64,000 nucleotides of DNA from Novosphingobium sp. 32-60-15 (GTDB lineage: Bacteria; Pseudomonadota; Alphaproteobacteria; Sphingomonadales; Sphingomonadaceae), in assembly GCF_002280675.1 (NCBI RefSeq), contig NZ_NCEN01000013.1, positions 1-64,000 of the forward strand. Direction: 5' to 3'. The notes beneath the pieces are model-generated. The model saw only the letters and a program-made list of their open reading frames with translations, was not told the DNA's origin and made no database searches. The translations under genes and the position numbers were made by a program. Of this stretch, positions 25,616-33,818 are shown in pieces; positions within the stretch are counted from its first letter, which is position 1, and each line of letters begins with the position of its first letter.

Positions 25616-26262
25616 CGCGCGCCGGCAGGGCGGACGGGAACGGCGATGCGGGTACGTTTGCCCGGTGTGGCGATGATCTTGCCGCGCCACTCTCCACTGG
25701 CACCCTTCATGCGCGGGTGCCATACGGTGACGGTGTACGTGCCTTGCGGCAGGCCATCAATATCGCCGAGACCGTTGCCATCGGTCCGGGCCGCATAAGG
25801 TGTATCGACGATGCGTATGTAGCCGCGCATCTGGTCATGGATGTTGCAGCCAAGCGCCACAGTTCCGCTAATATCAAACCGCTGCGTCCGGGTCTGGTCG
25901 CGGCCGTAAAGATCAATCTTGAATGGGGCCGGCTTTGAGAAGCTGTAGATGGAATGACGCACAGTATCGAGGTTGGGAAACGCCACCGATGTCCCGCGCG
26001 CGATGATCAGTGTGCCAGGAACAAACGCAAGGTTCTTTTGCGCCATCGCGTTTCGCCAACGAAACACAGGCGCGCGCGCATCGCCTGCCGGGCGTGCAAT
26101 CTCGATTACTGCATCATTGAGCGGCATACCCGCCTGATCAACAATCTGAAGTGGCAAAGTTGCAGGCGGTGCAGCAGATAGCAGCACGGGCATAGCCAGC
26201 ACGGCCGCGAAGAAGGTTCTTGCGGTGCTTGTTAAAGACAGCGGCCATTCAATGCAGGACAT
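25612..26262 (-). CDS. Exported cupredoxin-like protein (methylamine-utilization-type)
   Basis: The 216-residue protein has a signal peptide (TARTFFAAVLAMPVLLSAAP) and a plastocyanin-like fold. Likely type-1 copper ligands are His in DTVRHSIYSFS and Cys, His and Met in ALGCNIHDQMRGY (C-x2-H-x2-M). A carboxypeptidase-regulatory-like segment (GLPQGTYTVTVWHPRMKG) follows. Such proteins are often labelled methylamine-utilization proteins, though no mau cluster is here. It is the first gene of a two-gene operon with the GGDEF/EAL protein and diverges from the DUF3034-hemoglobin pair. It may sense or carry electrons in the periplasm. Confidence 0.75.
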   Translation of the reverse strand: MSCIEWPLSLTSTARTFFAAVLAMPVLLSAAPPATLPLQIVDQAGMPLNDAVIEIARPAGDARAPVFRWRNAMAQKNLAFVPGTLIIARGTSVAFPNLDTVRHSIYSFSKPAPFKIDLYGRDQTRTQRFDISGTVALGCNIHDQMRGYIRIVDTPYAARTDGNGLGDIDGLPQGTYTVTVWHPRMKGASGEWRGKIIATPGKRTRIAVPVRPAGAR

Positions 26263-26349
26263 TCTGCCTCCATAAGCAAAAATCCTTTAACATTCAGTCA
26301 AAACCGCGATCAGGCGTTTAAGTTTTCATAACGGGTAATGGTTAATATG

Positions 26350-26371
26350 ACGGAAACTCCCGTATTTCCGT
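26350..26371. promoter_or_regulatory. Inverted repeat in the divergent promoter region
   Basis: ACGGAAA and TTTCCGT form a 7-base inverted repeat with an 8-base spacer, 22 bases before the DUF3034 gene start and in the only intergenic space shared with the cupredoxin-GGDEF/EAL operon. It could be an operator governing both directions. Confidence 0.35.
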
Positions 26372-26392
26372 AAGAGTACTGAGGCATTTTTC

Positions 26393-27328
26393 GTGGAAAC
26401 ATTTCCGCATCAACCGCGGCGCAGACACTGCCAAAAGCGCGCATTCAAGTATTTGTCATTCATGGCATTCTTGTCAGCCCTCACAGTTCCCGCTGCCATT
26501 TGCGCCAAGCCAATTCTGGCAGAGCCATTGCTTGACGGGGGCAAACTGGTCCTGACCAATGGTGTCAGTTCGGTTGAGGGTGCAAGCGGCGGCGGGCTTG
26601 CCACATGGGCAACGATTGCAGGCATGGGTACTGACCGCGCAATCGGCGTTTCCGGACATGTTACCGGCATCGCATTGCCGGATTATGGCTGGCAAAGCCA
26701 CGGTATCGCCATCGGCATTCTTGACCGTGTCGAGATATCTTATGCACGCCAGAACTTTGATACGCGCAAAGTGGGCTTGGCGCTGGGATTGGGCGAAGGG
26801 TTCCGGTTCAATCAGGACATTTTCGGCGCGAAAGTGCGGCTGGCGGGCGATATCGTGTATGGCAGCCCGATCGTGCCGCAGGTCACTCTGGGCATTCAAC
26901 ACAAACGCAGCCTCGATGCAGCGATTGTTCGCGCGGTGGGGGCGGGGTCAGCTCACGGCACCGATTTTACCATCAGCGCAACCAAGCTTTTTCTTGCAAA
27001 CAGCGTGCTGGTTAACGCAACAGCGCGATTGACCAACGCCAACCAGTTCGGGCTTCTGGGCTTTGGCGGGGGACAGGGCGCAAGTCGGTCAGTGCAGTTT
27101 GAAGGGTCCCTGGCTTACATGCTTTCGCCAAGGCTGGTGGTGGGCGGCGAATACCGCACCCGGCCCAATAATCTGATGATTGCGCACGAAGACAATGCCC
27201 ATGATGTGTTTGTTGCGTGGGCGTTCACACGCAATGCGACGGTTACCGCAGCATATGCCGACGTTGGTTCTGTGGCCACGTTTGATGGCCAGCGCGGTGC
27301 CCTTGTTTCCCTGCAACTTGCATTCTGA
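26393..27328 (+). CDS. DUF3034 family outer-membrane-type protein
   Basis: The 311-residue protein matches DUF3034: a signal peptide (ALTVPAAICAKPILA), LDGGKLVLTNGVSSVEGASGGGLATWA, and then alternating beta-strand segments (RVEISYARQNFDTRKVG, YMLSPRLVVGGEYRTRPNN). It ends in an aromatic residue (LQLAF), as outer-membrane beta-barrels often do. The function is unknown. The listed start is GTG 26393. An internal ATG (26461) directly before the signal peptide core is possible and would be a more usual start. A truncated hemoglobin gene follows 9 bases downstream. Confidence 0.8.
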   Translation: METFPHQPRRRHCQKRAFKYLSFMAFLSALTVPAAICAKPILAEPLLDGGKLVLTNGVSSVEGASGGGLATWATIAGMGTDRAIGVSGHVTGIALPDYGWQSHGIAIGILDRVEISYARQNFDTRKVGLALGLGEGFRFNQDIFGAKVRLAGDIVYGSPIVPQVTLGIQHKRSLDAAIVRAVGAGSAHGTDFTISATKLFLANSVLVNATARLTNANQFGLLGFGGGQGASRSVQFEGSLAYMLSPRLVVGGEYRTRPNNLMIAHEDNAHDVFVAWAFTRNATVTAAYADVGSVATFDGQRGALVSLQLAF

Positions 27329-27337
27329 GGTGCAGTG

Positions 27338-27898
27338 ATGAGCATTTTTTTGGCGCTTGCGCTGATCACGGGTCAGTCCGCCACCCCAACGCCGCAAGAC
27401 GCCTTGCCGCAAAGCGCGGAGGCGATTGATTGGGACAAGGAGTTCGGCGCAGAAAAACGCGTCGCCGATACGGTGACCGGGGAATTGCCGGTAGATGCTT
27501 ACGTGCAATCCGAAGACAACGTTGGTGCAAAGCCGTTTCAGGGCGATGCGCTGGCGCGAGCCCTTGGCGGACAGGCGGGAATCAAGGCCATCGTGGAGCG
27601 GCTTGTCGAATTGAGCAAGGCTGACCCACGGATCGAGGCGATTTTCCAGAATCAGGACATGGTGCGTTTGCGAAGGACGCTGTTTGAACAAATTTGCTTC
27701 ATCGCCAATGCCGGGTGCAGCTATACCGGGCGCGATATGAAGGCCGCGCACAAGGGCCTTGGCATTACGCGCGCCGATATGAACGCGCTGGTCGAAAACC
27801 TGCAACGGGCGATGCGTGAACAACGCGTGCCGTTTGCTGCGCAAAACCGATTGCTGGCAAAGCTGGCACCAATGGAGCGCGATATTCAGGAACGTTAG
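27338..27898 (+). CDS. Group 1 truncated hemoglobin, exported
   Basis: The 186-residue protein has a signal-like start (MSIFLALALITGQSATP), a linker of about 55 residues, and a truncated globin domain. Domain landmarks are LARALGGQAGIKAIVERLVEL, DMVRLRRTLFEQICFIANAG, and the proximal-His segment DMKAAHKGLGIT. Such globins bind O2 or NO; an exported one could act as a periplasmic gas sensor or detoxifier. GAGG seven bases before ATG 27338 supports this start over the GTG at 27335. The TAG stop is completed by the G of the adjoining MITE-like element. Confidence 0.87.
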   Translation: MSIFLALALITGQSATPTPQDALPQSAEAIDWDKEFGAEKRVADTVTGELPVDAYVQSEDNVGAKPFQGDALARALGGQAGIKAIVERLVELSKADPRIEAIFQNQDMVRLRRTLFEQICFIANAGCSYTGRDMKAAHKGLGITRADMNALVENLQRAMREQRVPFAAQNRLLAKLAPMERDIQER

Positions 27899-28130
27899 AG
27901 CCAGATGACGTTAGATTGCACCACCGTGACGGAGCCGATTTTGGCCCGCCACGAGGAACGAGGAGGGAGCCATGCCGTCGCATAGTGACCGACGAGAGAC
28001 GCTGTGATGGGCCAAAAGCGGCCCGCCGCTTTGCGGTTGCGTCAGGAAGCCCCCCGGCCTGCGCAACGCTCCTTGCCGAGGAGCTTCCTGACGTAATTCC
28101 GGCGGTGCAATCTAACGTCATCTGGCGCTA
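27896..28130. mobile_element. MITE-like element, copy 2 (235 bp including flanking TA)
   Basis: This is an inverted copy of the element at 1080-1350. It has the same terminal inverted repeats (GAGCCAGATGACGTTAGA at the left, the complement with one change at the right). TA flanks both sides (27896-27897 and 28129-28130). The interior is nearly the same except that a stretch of about 36 bases between the subterminal arms is missing. It has no coding capacity. It sits at the end of the truncated-hemoglobin gene and 60 bases from the remnant end of the damaged molybdenum hydroxylase gene. Confidence 0.8.
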
Positions 28131-28189
28131 GGACCACCGCGCTGCGCATCACTGTGCACAACGCGGCTGGCCCCAAGTATCAGGCTTCG

Positions 28190-30308
28190 TACGGAAGGCT
28201 GCGGACGCGCTTGCCGGTCAGGCTGCTGATGGCGTTTGCAATCGCTGCAATCGCAGGAGGCATCGCCGGTTCGCCAAGGCCGGTCGGCGGGTTGCAACTT
28301 GCACTTGCCCGCCGGTGATGGGTACCTTCAACCCCGAAATGACATGGCCCATGCCGTCGATCATGGAACCGCGAATCTGTTGTTCAGCGTTAAGCGGGTT
28401 GATGACCGTGCTGCCAATATCGCCCGCGACCCAGATCTTGCTGACCCGGATCATGCCATCTGCACCGGTGGTGCAATCGGCCACGACAGCGAAATAGCCC
28501 AAGTGGCTGAAGTAAAAACCAAAGCCACGGCCCTTGGCCGGATTGTCGCCCCATTGCGCAATCTTCATTGCCTCGCGGACGACGCCAGCAGCGCGGCCGG
28601 TGTTAAATGGCGGCGGCTGGAAATAGTCGGGCACGCCTGGGATTTTGGGCGCCATGATGACGCGTGCATCGCCGAGCAATTCGAGCAGCAGCACCGGTAG
28701 CGTCTTGCCCGTTGCACTGGCGACTTCATCAAGGAACCCCTGCGTGGAAAAGGCCAGTGTATTCGAAGCAGGCGCGCGCAGCCATCCCAGCGGGATGTTG
28801 CTCTCCAGTACGGTCATGCCAAGATCGGCGTTGGCTAGCACATTTGCCGGGAACAAGTCGGCAGGCAATTCAGCACCGCGACCGGGCTTTCCGCCTGCGC
28901 CAAACGTGACAAGGTGATCGCGGAAGGCCACCATTTTGCCTGCCGCATCAAGGCCTGCTTCAAACTGGTGGAAGCCGCCTGCGCGGAAGAAATCGAGCTT
29001 GAAGTCTTCTTCGCGGTCGTAAATCAGCTTTACCGGGGTGCCGGGCATATCGCGGGCGATTGCGGCGGCAAACACCATATAATCGTTTTGCAAGCGCCTC
29101 CCGAAACCGCCACCAATGCGGGTGAGGTTGATTGTGATTGCTGACGTTGCAAGGCCGAGCGTCTTGGCGACGAGTTTCAACCCTTCATCAGGCATCTGGC
29201 TTGGTGCCCAGATTTCAAGCTTGCCATCCTTGAAGAGTGCTGTGCAATTTTGCGGCTCAAGCGTGGCATGGGCGATGAAGGGATAGCCGTATTGCGCCTT
29301 CACAACTTTGGCTGCACCCGTCAGCGCGGCGCTGGTATCGCCCGCTGCGTGAACGGCTGCAGCGGGTTTGCCGGCAAACGCGGCTTTGGCAGCGGCGGCA
29401 AAGCTGGCGTCCGAGTGCTTTTCACGCCCTTGATTGTCCCATTGCACGCTGAGCGACTTGCGCGCTTCGTTGGCGGTCCACCAACTATCGGCAATGATGG
29501 CAAGGCCATCAACCGGCCCGTCTTCCTCACCCAATTGGCGCAGCACCACAACTTTGCGCACACCGGGCAGGGCCAGCGCCTTGCTGGCATCATGGCTGCG
29601 CAACACGGCACCGCGAACGGGCGCGGTAAGCAGTGCAGCGTGGACCATGCCGGGCAATTGCGTGTCGATCCCGAACAGCGGTTTGCCAGCAACGATGGCG
29701 GGCGTATCCGGTCCGGGAACAGGACGGCCGATGATGGAAAACTTGGCCGGGTCTTTCAGCTTGAGTGTTTCGACAGCGGGAACGGGTTCTTTTGCAGCCG
29801 CTTGCGCGAGTGCCGCATAAGGCGCGCGGCGACCGCTTGCTGCGTGGATCACTTCGCCATTGGCGGTTGAAAGTTCGGCGACCGGGGCGGCCCATTGCTT
29901 GGCCGCAGCGGTCACGATCATGGCTCTGGCAGTGGCGCCGGCTTGCAGCATGGGCATCCAGTTCATCGGGGTGGACATGCTGCCACCGGCAAATTGTTCA
30001 CCAAACTTTGCCTGATCGGCCACGGCCTGTTCCACACGTACGGCAGACCACGCAACGTCAAGTTCCTCAGCGATCAACATCGGCAACATGGCCTTGACGC
30101 CTTGGCCGATCTCGGGATTTTTCGACGTGATCGTTACGCTGTTATCAGCGTTGATTTGTACGTATGCCGTAAGCTTTGAAGCGGCCGTTGCTGCGCGCTT
30201 GCCTTGGGCTGCGGCAAATTCGATGTCGAAAGCCGCCGCTCCGCCAGCAGCGAGCATGGCTTTGAGCGCAAAGCGGCGGTTGCCCGCCAGAAGTGCCTGA
30301 TCAGACAT
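28190..30308 (-). pseudogene. Molybdopterin-binding large subunit of an IorB/xanthine-dehydrogenase-type oxidoreductase, C-terminal deletion and frameshift
   Basis: From ATG 30308 the protein starts with a twin-arginine-like signal (NRRFALKAMLAAGG) and follows the isoquinoline 1-oxidoreductase beta-subunit pattern (SKNPEIGQGVKAMLPMLIAEELD, IGGGFGRRLQNDY). After [12 protein letters not shown] the frame shifts near 28290-28305 and ends in 24 unrelated residues at 28218. The expected ending [17 protein letters not shown]...VRSLPYEA is still readable in another frame down to TGA at 28190. Roughly 25 residues before it are missing, so a deletion is likely. GLGEP holds the catalytic Glu of this family, so the product is probably inactive. 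It overlaps the small-subunit gene by eight bases. Confidence 0.85.
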
Positions 30309-30780
30309 TCGCGCCTCCTGCGGCTTTGCGGCCAGAAGCCTTGACGATTGCATCGCGGATGCGGTGATAGGTGCCGCAGCGGCAAAGGTTTCCCGCCATC
30401 GCGGCGTCGATTTCGTCATCCTTGGGCGTGGGGTTGGTTTCAAGCAAAGCAACTGCACTCATGATCTGGCCAGCCTGGCAGTACCCGCACTGCGGTACGT
30501 CCAGATCGATCCATGCAGCGCTGACCTTCTCCCCGACAGGCGTTGCAGCAACGCCTTCAATCGTGGTGATCGCAGCCGTTCCGACCGTGTCCAAAGTGGT
30601 AAGGCAAGCGCGAATTGCCTGACCGTCCATCAATACCGTGCAGGCTCCGCACAGGCCTTGGCCGCAACCGAATTTCGGGCCGACGTAGCCCAGATCCTCG
30701 CGCAGCACCCACAACAACGGCTTGTCCGCAGGCACATCAACCTCGCGGGATTGCCCGTTGACCTTGAGAACGGTCTTCAT
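30301..30780 (-). CDS. (2Fe-2S)-binding small subunit, IorA type
   Basis: The 159-residue protein has the two iron-sulfur domains of molybdenum hydroxylase small subunits. The plant-ferredoxin-like cluster is FGCGQGLCGACTVLMDG with a further Cys in RACLTT. The C-terminal cluster is CGYCQAGQIM and NLCRCGTYHRIRDA. It would pass electrons from the molybdopterin subunit encoded next. ATG 30780 has a GGAG ribosome site; the longer upstream frame runs into the divergent gene. Since its partner gene is damaged, it may now lack a working partner. Confidence 0.92.
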   Translation of the reverse strand: MKTVLKVNGQSREVDVPADKPLLWVLREDLGYVGPKFGCGQGLCGACTVLMDGQAIRACLTTLDTVGTAAITTIEGVAATPVGEKVSAAWIDLDVPQCGYCQAGQIMSAVALLETNPTPKDDEIDAAMAGNLCRCGTYHRIRDAIVKASGRKAAGGANV

Positions 30781-30929
30781 CTTCGAAACTCTCCTTGGGG
30801 CAAGCGACTGTGCGCCTGTAGTATATATTGTGACGGCAGTTTGCATTCCGCGCAAGCTGACAGAAGGGTAATGGCCAGCCTTTGTTGCGGCTGGTACGCT
30901 TTGCCATCGCCGAACAAACCGGAAGAAGC

Positions 30930-32192
30930 ATGATGACGCCGCATCGCTATTCACACTTCGCAATTGTGTTGCACTGGGCCATCGCGGCGCTGTTGGCGTT
31001 TCAGCTTGGACTGGGCTGGCGAATGGTGGATCTGGGCAGTGCAGCGGCGATGTACGCGCCGTTCCAACTGCACAAGAGCATTGGTATTCTGGTGCTCGCA
31101 CTTAGCGTCACACGCCTTATCGTCCGGCTTGCGCGGCCACGGCCTGCGGCTGCGGTGGGCGGCGTAACGGGCCTGCTGGCTGCGGTCGTTCACTCCGGGC
31201 TTTATGCATTCATGATCGGCGGGCCGTTGACGGGTTGGGCGCTGGTATCAACCGCAAAGCTCAAACTGCCGACACTGTTGTTTGGCACCATTCCATGGCC
31301 GCATTTGCCGCTGGGCCCTGTTGCGCATGAACCGGCAGAGGTGTTGCACGGTTTGCTCGGCTGGGTCGGCGCGGCGCTGATCGTGCTGCATGTGGCAGGC
31401 GCGCTACGGCATCATCTTGGGGCGCAGGCTGAACCCAATGTGCTGGGCCGGATGATCCCGGCAGCGGGCGTTGCACGATCAGGTTTGGGCTGGGGTGTGG
31501 CGGCAGCGGCGATGCTGGGCGTCGTGTTCGGTCTGCCATGGCTGGTGTATGGCAAGGTGGTGCCTGTACAACCTGTGGCACAAGCCAGCATTAATGTGAT
31601 GGTTGACGAAAGCACGGAGGTCGATGCCAGCGCTGTTGCAACCGACGCTCCGATACCTGAAGCTAGCGCATCTGCGGTGGCTGATGAGGAAGCGCCTTCG
31701 CGCTGGAAAGTGCAGCCCGGCGGCAAACTGGGCTTCCGCGCTATGGTCAATGGCGAAGCGGTGGATGGCACATTCAGCGGGTGGAGCGCTGATATCGTGT
31801 TTGATCCTGAAAAGCCGGAAACTGGTTTGATCACGGTGCGCATCCCGCTCCTATCGGTTTCAAGCGGCGACGAAACCCGCGATACGATGCTGAAAGGCGA
31901 AGATTTCTTTGGGAGCGGTCCGGCAGCGGCGGTGTTCCGCTCCACCGCGATCAAGCGCAGCGGCACGGACCGTTATACGGCTGCGGGTACGCTATCGATG
32001 AACAGCGTCCGGCGTCCGGTCAACTTGGCCTTTGGCCTCAAGATCACCGGTGACAAGGCGAAGGCCACTGGCACAGCCACGCTTGATCGTACCGCATTTG
32101 CGGTGGGTAAGGGCGAATGGGCCGGCACTGACCAGATTGCCGGCAAAGTGGACGTGACATTCGTCTTCGACGCCAAGCGCCTTGAGCCCTAA
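30930..32192 (+). CDS. Cytochrome b561-YceI fusion protein
   Basis: The 420-residue protein joins two domains. Residues 1 to about 175 form a four-helix cytochrome b561 with likely heme His in [16 protein letters not shown] and [14 protein letters not shown] further membrane helix ([19 protein letters not shown]) and an Ala/Glu-rich linker follow. The last 170 or so residues are a YceI lipocalin-like domain ([45 protein letters not shown]) in the periplasm. YceI domains bind long isoprenoids, so the fusion may handle a quinone-like lipid at a redox site. GGAAGAAGC precedes the ATG at 30930. The gene diverges from the IorA-type gene. Confidence 0.85.
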   Translation: MMTPHRYSHFAIVLHWAIAALLAFQLGLGWRMVDLGSAAAMYAPFQLHKSIGILVLALSVTRLIVRLARPRPAAAVGGVTGLLAAVVHSGLYAFMIGGPLTGWALVSTAKLKLPTLLFGTIPWPHLPLGPVAHEPAEVLHGLLGWVGAALIVLHVAGALRHHLGAQAEPNVLGRMIPAAGVARSGLGWGVAAAAMLGVVFGLPWLVYGKVVPVQPVAQASINVMVDESTEVDASAVATDAPIPEASASAVADEEAPSRWKVQPGGKLGFRAMVNGEAVDGTFSGWSADIVFDPEKPETGLITVRIPLLSVSSGDETRDTMLKGEDFFGSGPAAAVFRSTAIKRSGTDRYTAAGTLSMNSVRRPVNLAFGLKITGDKAKATGTATLDRTAFAVGKGEWAGTDQIAGKVDVTFVFDAKRLEP

Positions 32193-33154
32193 TCTTCAGT
32201 TCCAGCCAGCACTGCGCCCACGTGGGCAACCCCGCGCAGGGTGGCTAGCGTTTCCTGCCTGTGGCGTTCGCGGGCGGAGGCGCGCTGTTCGTCGCTGCGT
32301 TCGCCATAACAGGCAGTGCAACTGACGCCCACTTCGTAAAGCGGGGATTGTTGCCCGTCTTCGCTTACCGGGCGGCGACAGGAAAAGCACAGGCTGTGCG
32401 AGCCTTCGACCAGTCCGTGGCCAACTGTCACGCGCTGATCGAACACGAAGCATTCGCCGCGCCACAGGCTTTCTTCCTCAGGCACCGTCTCCAGATACTT
32501 CAGGATGCCGCCCTTGAGGTGATAGACTTCGTCGATCCCTTCTTGCTTCAGGAACGCGGTCGATTTTTCGCAGCGGATGCCGCCGGTGCAGAACATTGCC
32601 ACTTTGGGGGCCTTGCCTTCACCCAGCAGACGCGCGCGCTCTTGGCGGAACCAGTCAGGAAATTCGCGGAAGCTGGCGGTCTTGGGATCAATCGCGCGTT
32701 CAAATGTGCCCGCGGCCACTTCGTAATCATTGCGCGTGTCGATAACGATCGTATCGGGATCGGCGATCAGCGCGTTCCAATCCTGCGGACTGACATAAGT
32801 GCCAACGCTGGCACGCGGATCGATATCGGGCTGGCCCATCGTCACGATTTCGCGCTTCAGCCGCACTTTCGTGCGGTGGAATGGCATAGTGGAGGCGGTG
32901 GAAAGCTTTACGTCAACATCGGCGCAATCGGGCAAAGCGCGGATATGGCCGAGCACCACGTCTATACCGTCAGCGGTCCCGGCAATGGTGCCGTTAATGC
33001 CTTCGGGCGCAAGCAGCAGCGTCCCGCGTACGCCATGATCCTTGCACAATTGCTCCAGCGGCGCGCGCAACGCAGCACAATCGTCAAAGCGGGCAAAGCG
33101 ATACAGCGCGGCCACAGTAACAGGGCCATGAGATTGGCGGTTGGGCGTGTTCAT
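32189..33154 (-). CDS. trhO: tRNA uridine(34) hydroxylase TrhO (rhodanese-like)
   Basis: The 321-residue protein has an N-terminal domain ([30 protein letters not shown]), then a rhodanese domain with catalytic Cys in [18 protein letters not shown], and a Cys-rich C-terminus ([12 protein letters not shown] and CTACYGE). TrhO (YceA) makes 5-hydroxyuridine at tRNA position 34 using oxygen. ATG 33154 gives the standard family start [18 protein letters not shown]. It converges with the b561-YceI gene, with stops overlapping by four bases. Confidence 0.92.
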   Translation of the reverse strand: MNTPNRQSHGPVTVAALYRFARFDDCAALRAPLEQLCKDHGVRGTLLLAPEGINGTIAGTADGIDVVLGHIRALPDCADVDVKLSTASTMPFHRTKVRLKREIVTMGQPDIDPRASVGTYVSPQDWNALIADPDTIVIDTRNDYEVAAGTFERAIDPKTASFREFPDWFRQERARLLGEGKAPKVAMFCTGGIRCEKSTAFLKQEGIDEVYHLKGGILKYLETVPEEESLWRGECFVFDQRVTVGHGLVEGSHSLCFSCRRPVSEDGQQSPLYEVGVSCTACYGERSDEQRASARERHRQETLATLRGVAHVGAVLAGTED

Positions 33155-33229
33155 CACCGCCCCATAGCGCCGTGACGGCAAAATTCCAGTGGCGGCGTGC
33201 CGCAGGAGAAGTTCCAGAAAACGAGAAGT

Positions 33230-33303
33230 TGGAGCGGGTAGCGGGAATCGAACCCGCCTAGCTAGCTTGGAAGGCTAGTGCATTACCACTATGCTATACC
33301 CGC
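33230..33303 (-). tRNA. tRNA-Gly (anticodon TCC)
   Basis: The minus strand gives a complete cloverleaf of 74 bases with encoded CCA. The acceptor arms are GCGGGTA and TACCCGC, the D-arm has TAGTGGTAA, the anticodon stem CTAGC/GCTAG holds loop CTTCCAA with anticodon TCC, and the T-arm is GCGGGTTCGATTCCCGC. The discriminator base is T. Confidence 0.95.
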
Positions 33304-33398
33304 ATCAGCCTTTGCAGGCGTTGCGGAAAGGCGCTTGCCACGGGTTGCTGCGGTTCGTCAACCTTGGATGCGGTGTGCTCTGTTGACTTTTGGCATTT

Positions 33399-33410
33399 AA
33401 GATATATCTT
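33399..33410. promoter_or_regulatory. Palindrome AAGATATATCTT upstream of the DUF2218 gene
   Basis: A perfect 12-base palindrome lies 34 bases before the DUF2218 start and just downstream of a TTGACT (33383-33388) that could be a -35 box. Its place over the likely -10 region suits a repressor operator. The factor is unknown. Confidence 0.35.
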
Positions 33411-33443
33411 TGATGTATCAAGCCAGATTGAAAGAGTTGCTTT

Positions 33444-33734
33444 ATGCCTGCCAGCCGCGCCGTTGTCCCCACCGCAAATGCCAGTCGCTACCTTCAGCAA
33501 TTGTGCAAACACTGGGGGCACAAGTTTGAAGTGACGTTCGATCCAACTGTGGGGCGCGTGGCGCTGCCATTCGGTCCGGTTGAAATGACGGCGTCAGATG
33601 ATGTGCTTGAAGTTGTTTGCCGCATTGAGGGAGATGGTGATCTGGCCCGGATGCAGGACGTTGTGGCGGACCATGTCAATCGCTTTGCCCACCGTGAAGG
33701 CGCGCTCACGTTTGATTGGCAGCCCGTTGCTTAG
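33444..33734 (+). CDS. DUF2218 domain protein
   Basis: The 96-residue protein matches DUF2218, a family of small cytoplasmic proteins of about 100 residues. It shows the usual pattern SRYLQQLCKHWGHKFEV, GRVALPFG, and a C-terminal RFAHREGALTFDW. The function is unknown. It stands alone between tRNA-Gly and the CoA-ligase gene with its own upstream region and a palindrome that may be an operator. Confidence 0.82.
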   Translation: MPASRAVVPTANASRYLQQLCKHWGHKFEVTFDPTVGRVALPFGPVEMTASDDVLEVVCRIEGDGDLARMQDVVADHVNRFAHREGALTFDWQPVA

Positions 33735-33818
33735 GGAATAGGTTGTTTGATCACCCTTTGGACCACTTGTCCTCTTACCGATAATTGTTATACATCATAG
33801 CGAAATCGGAGGATGCAA

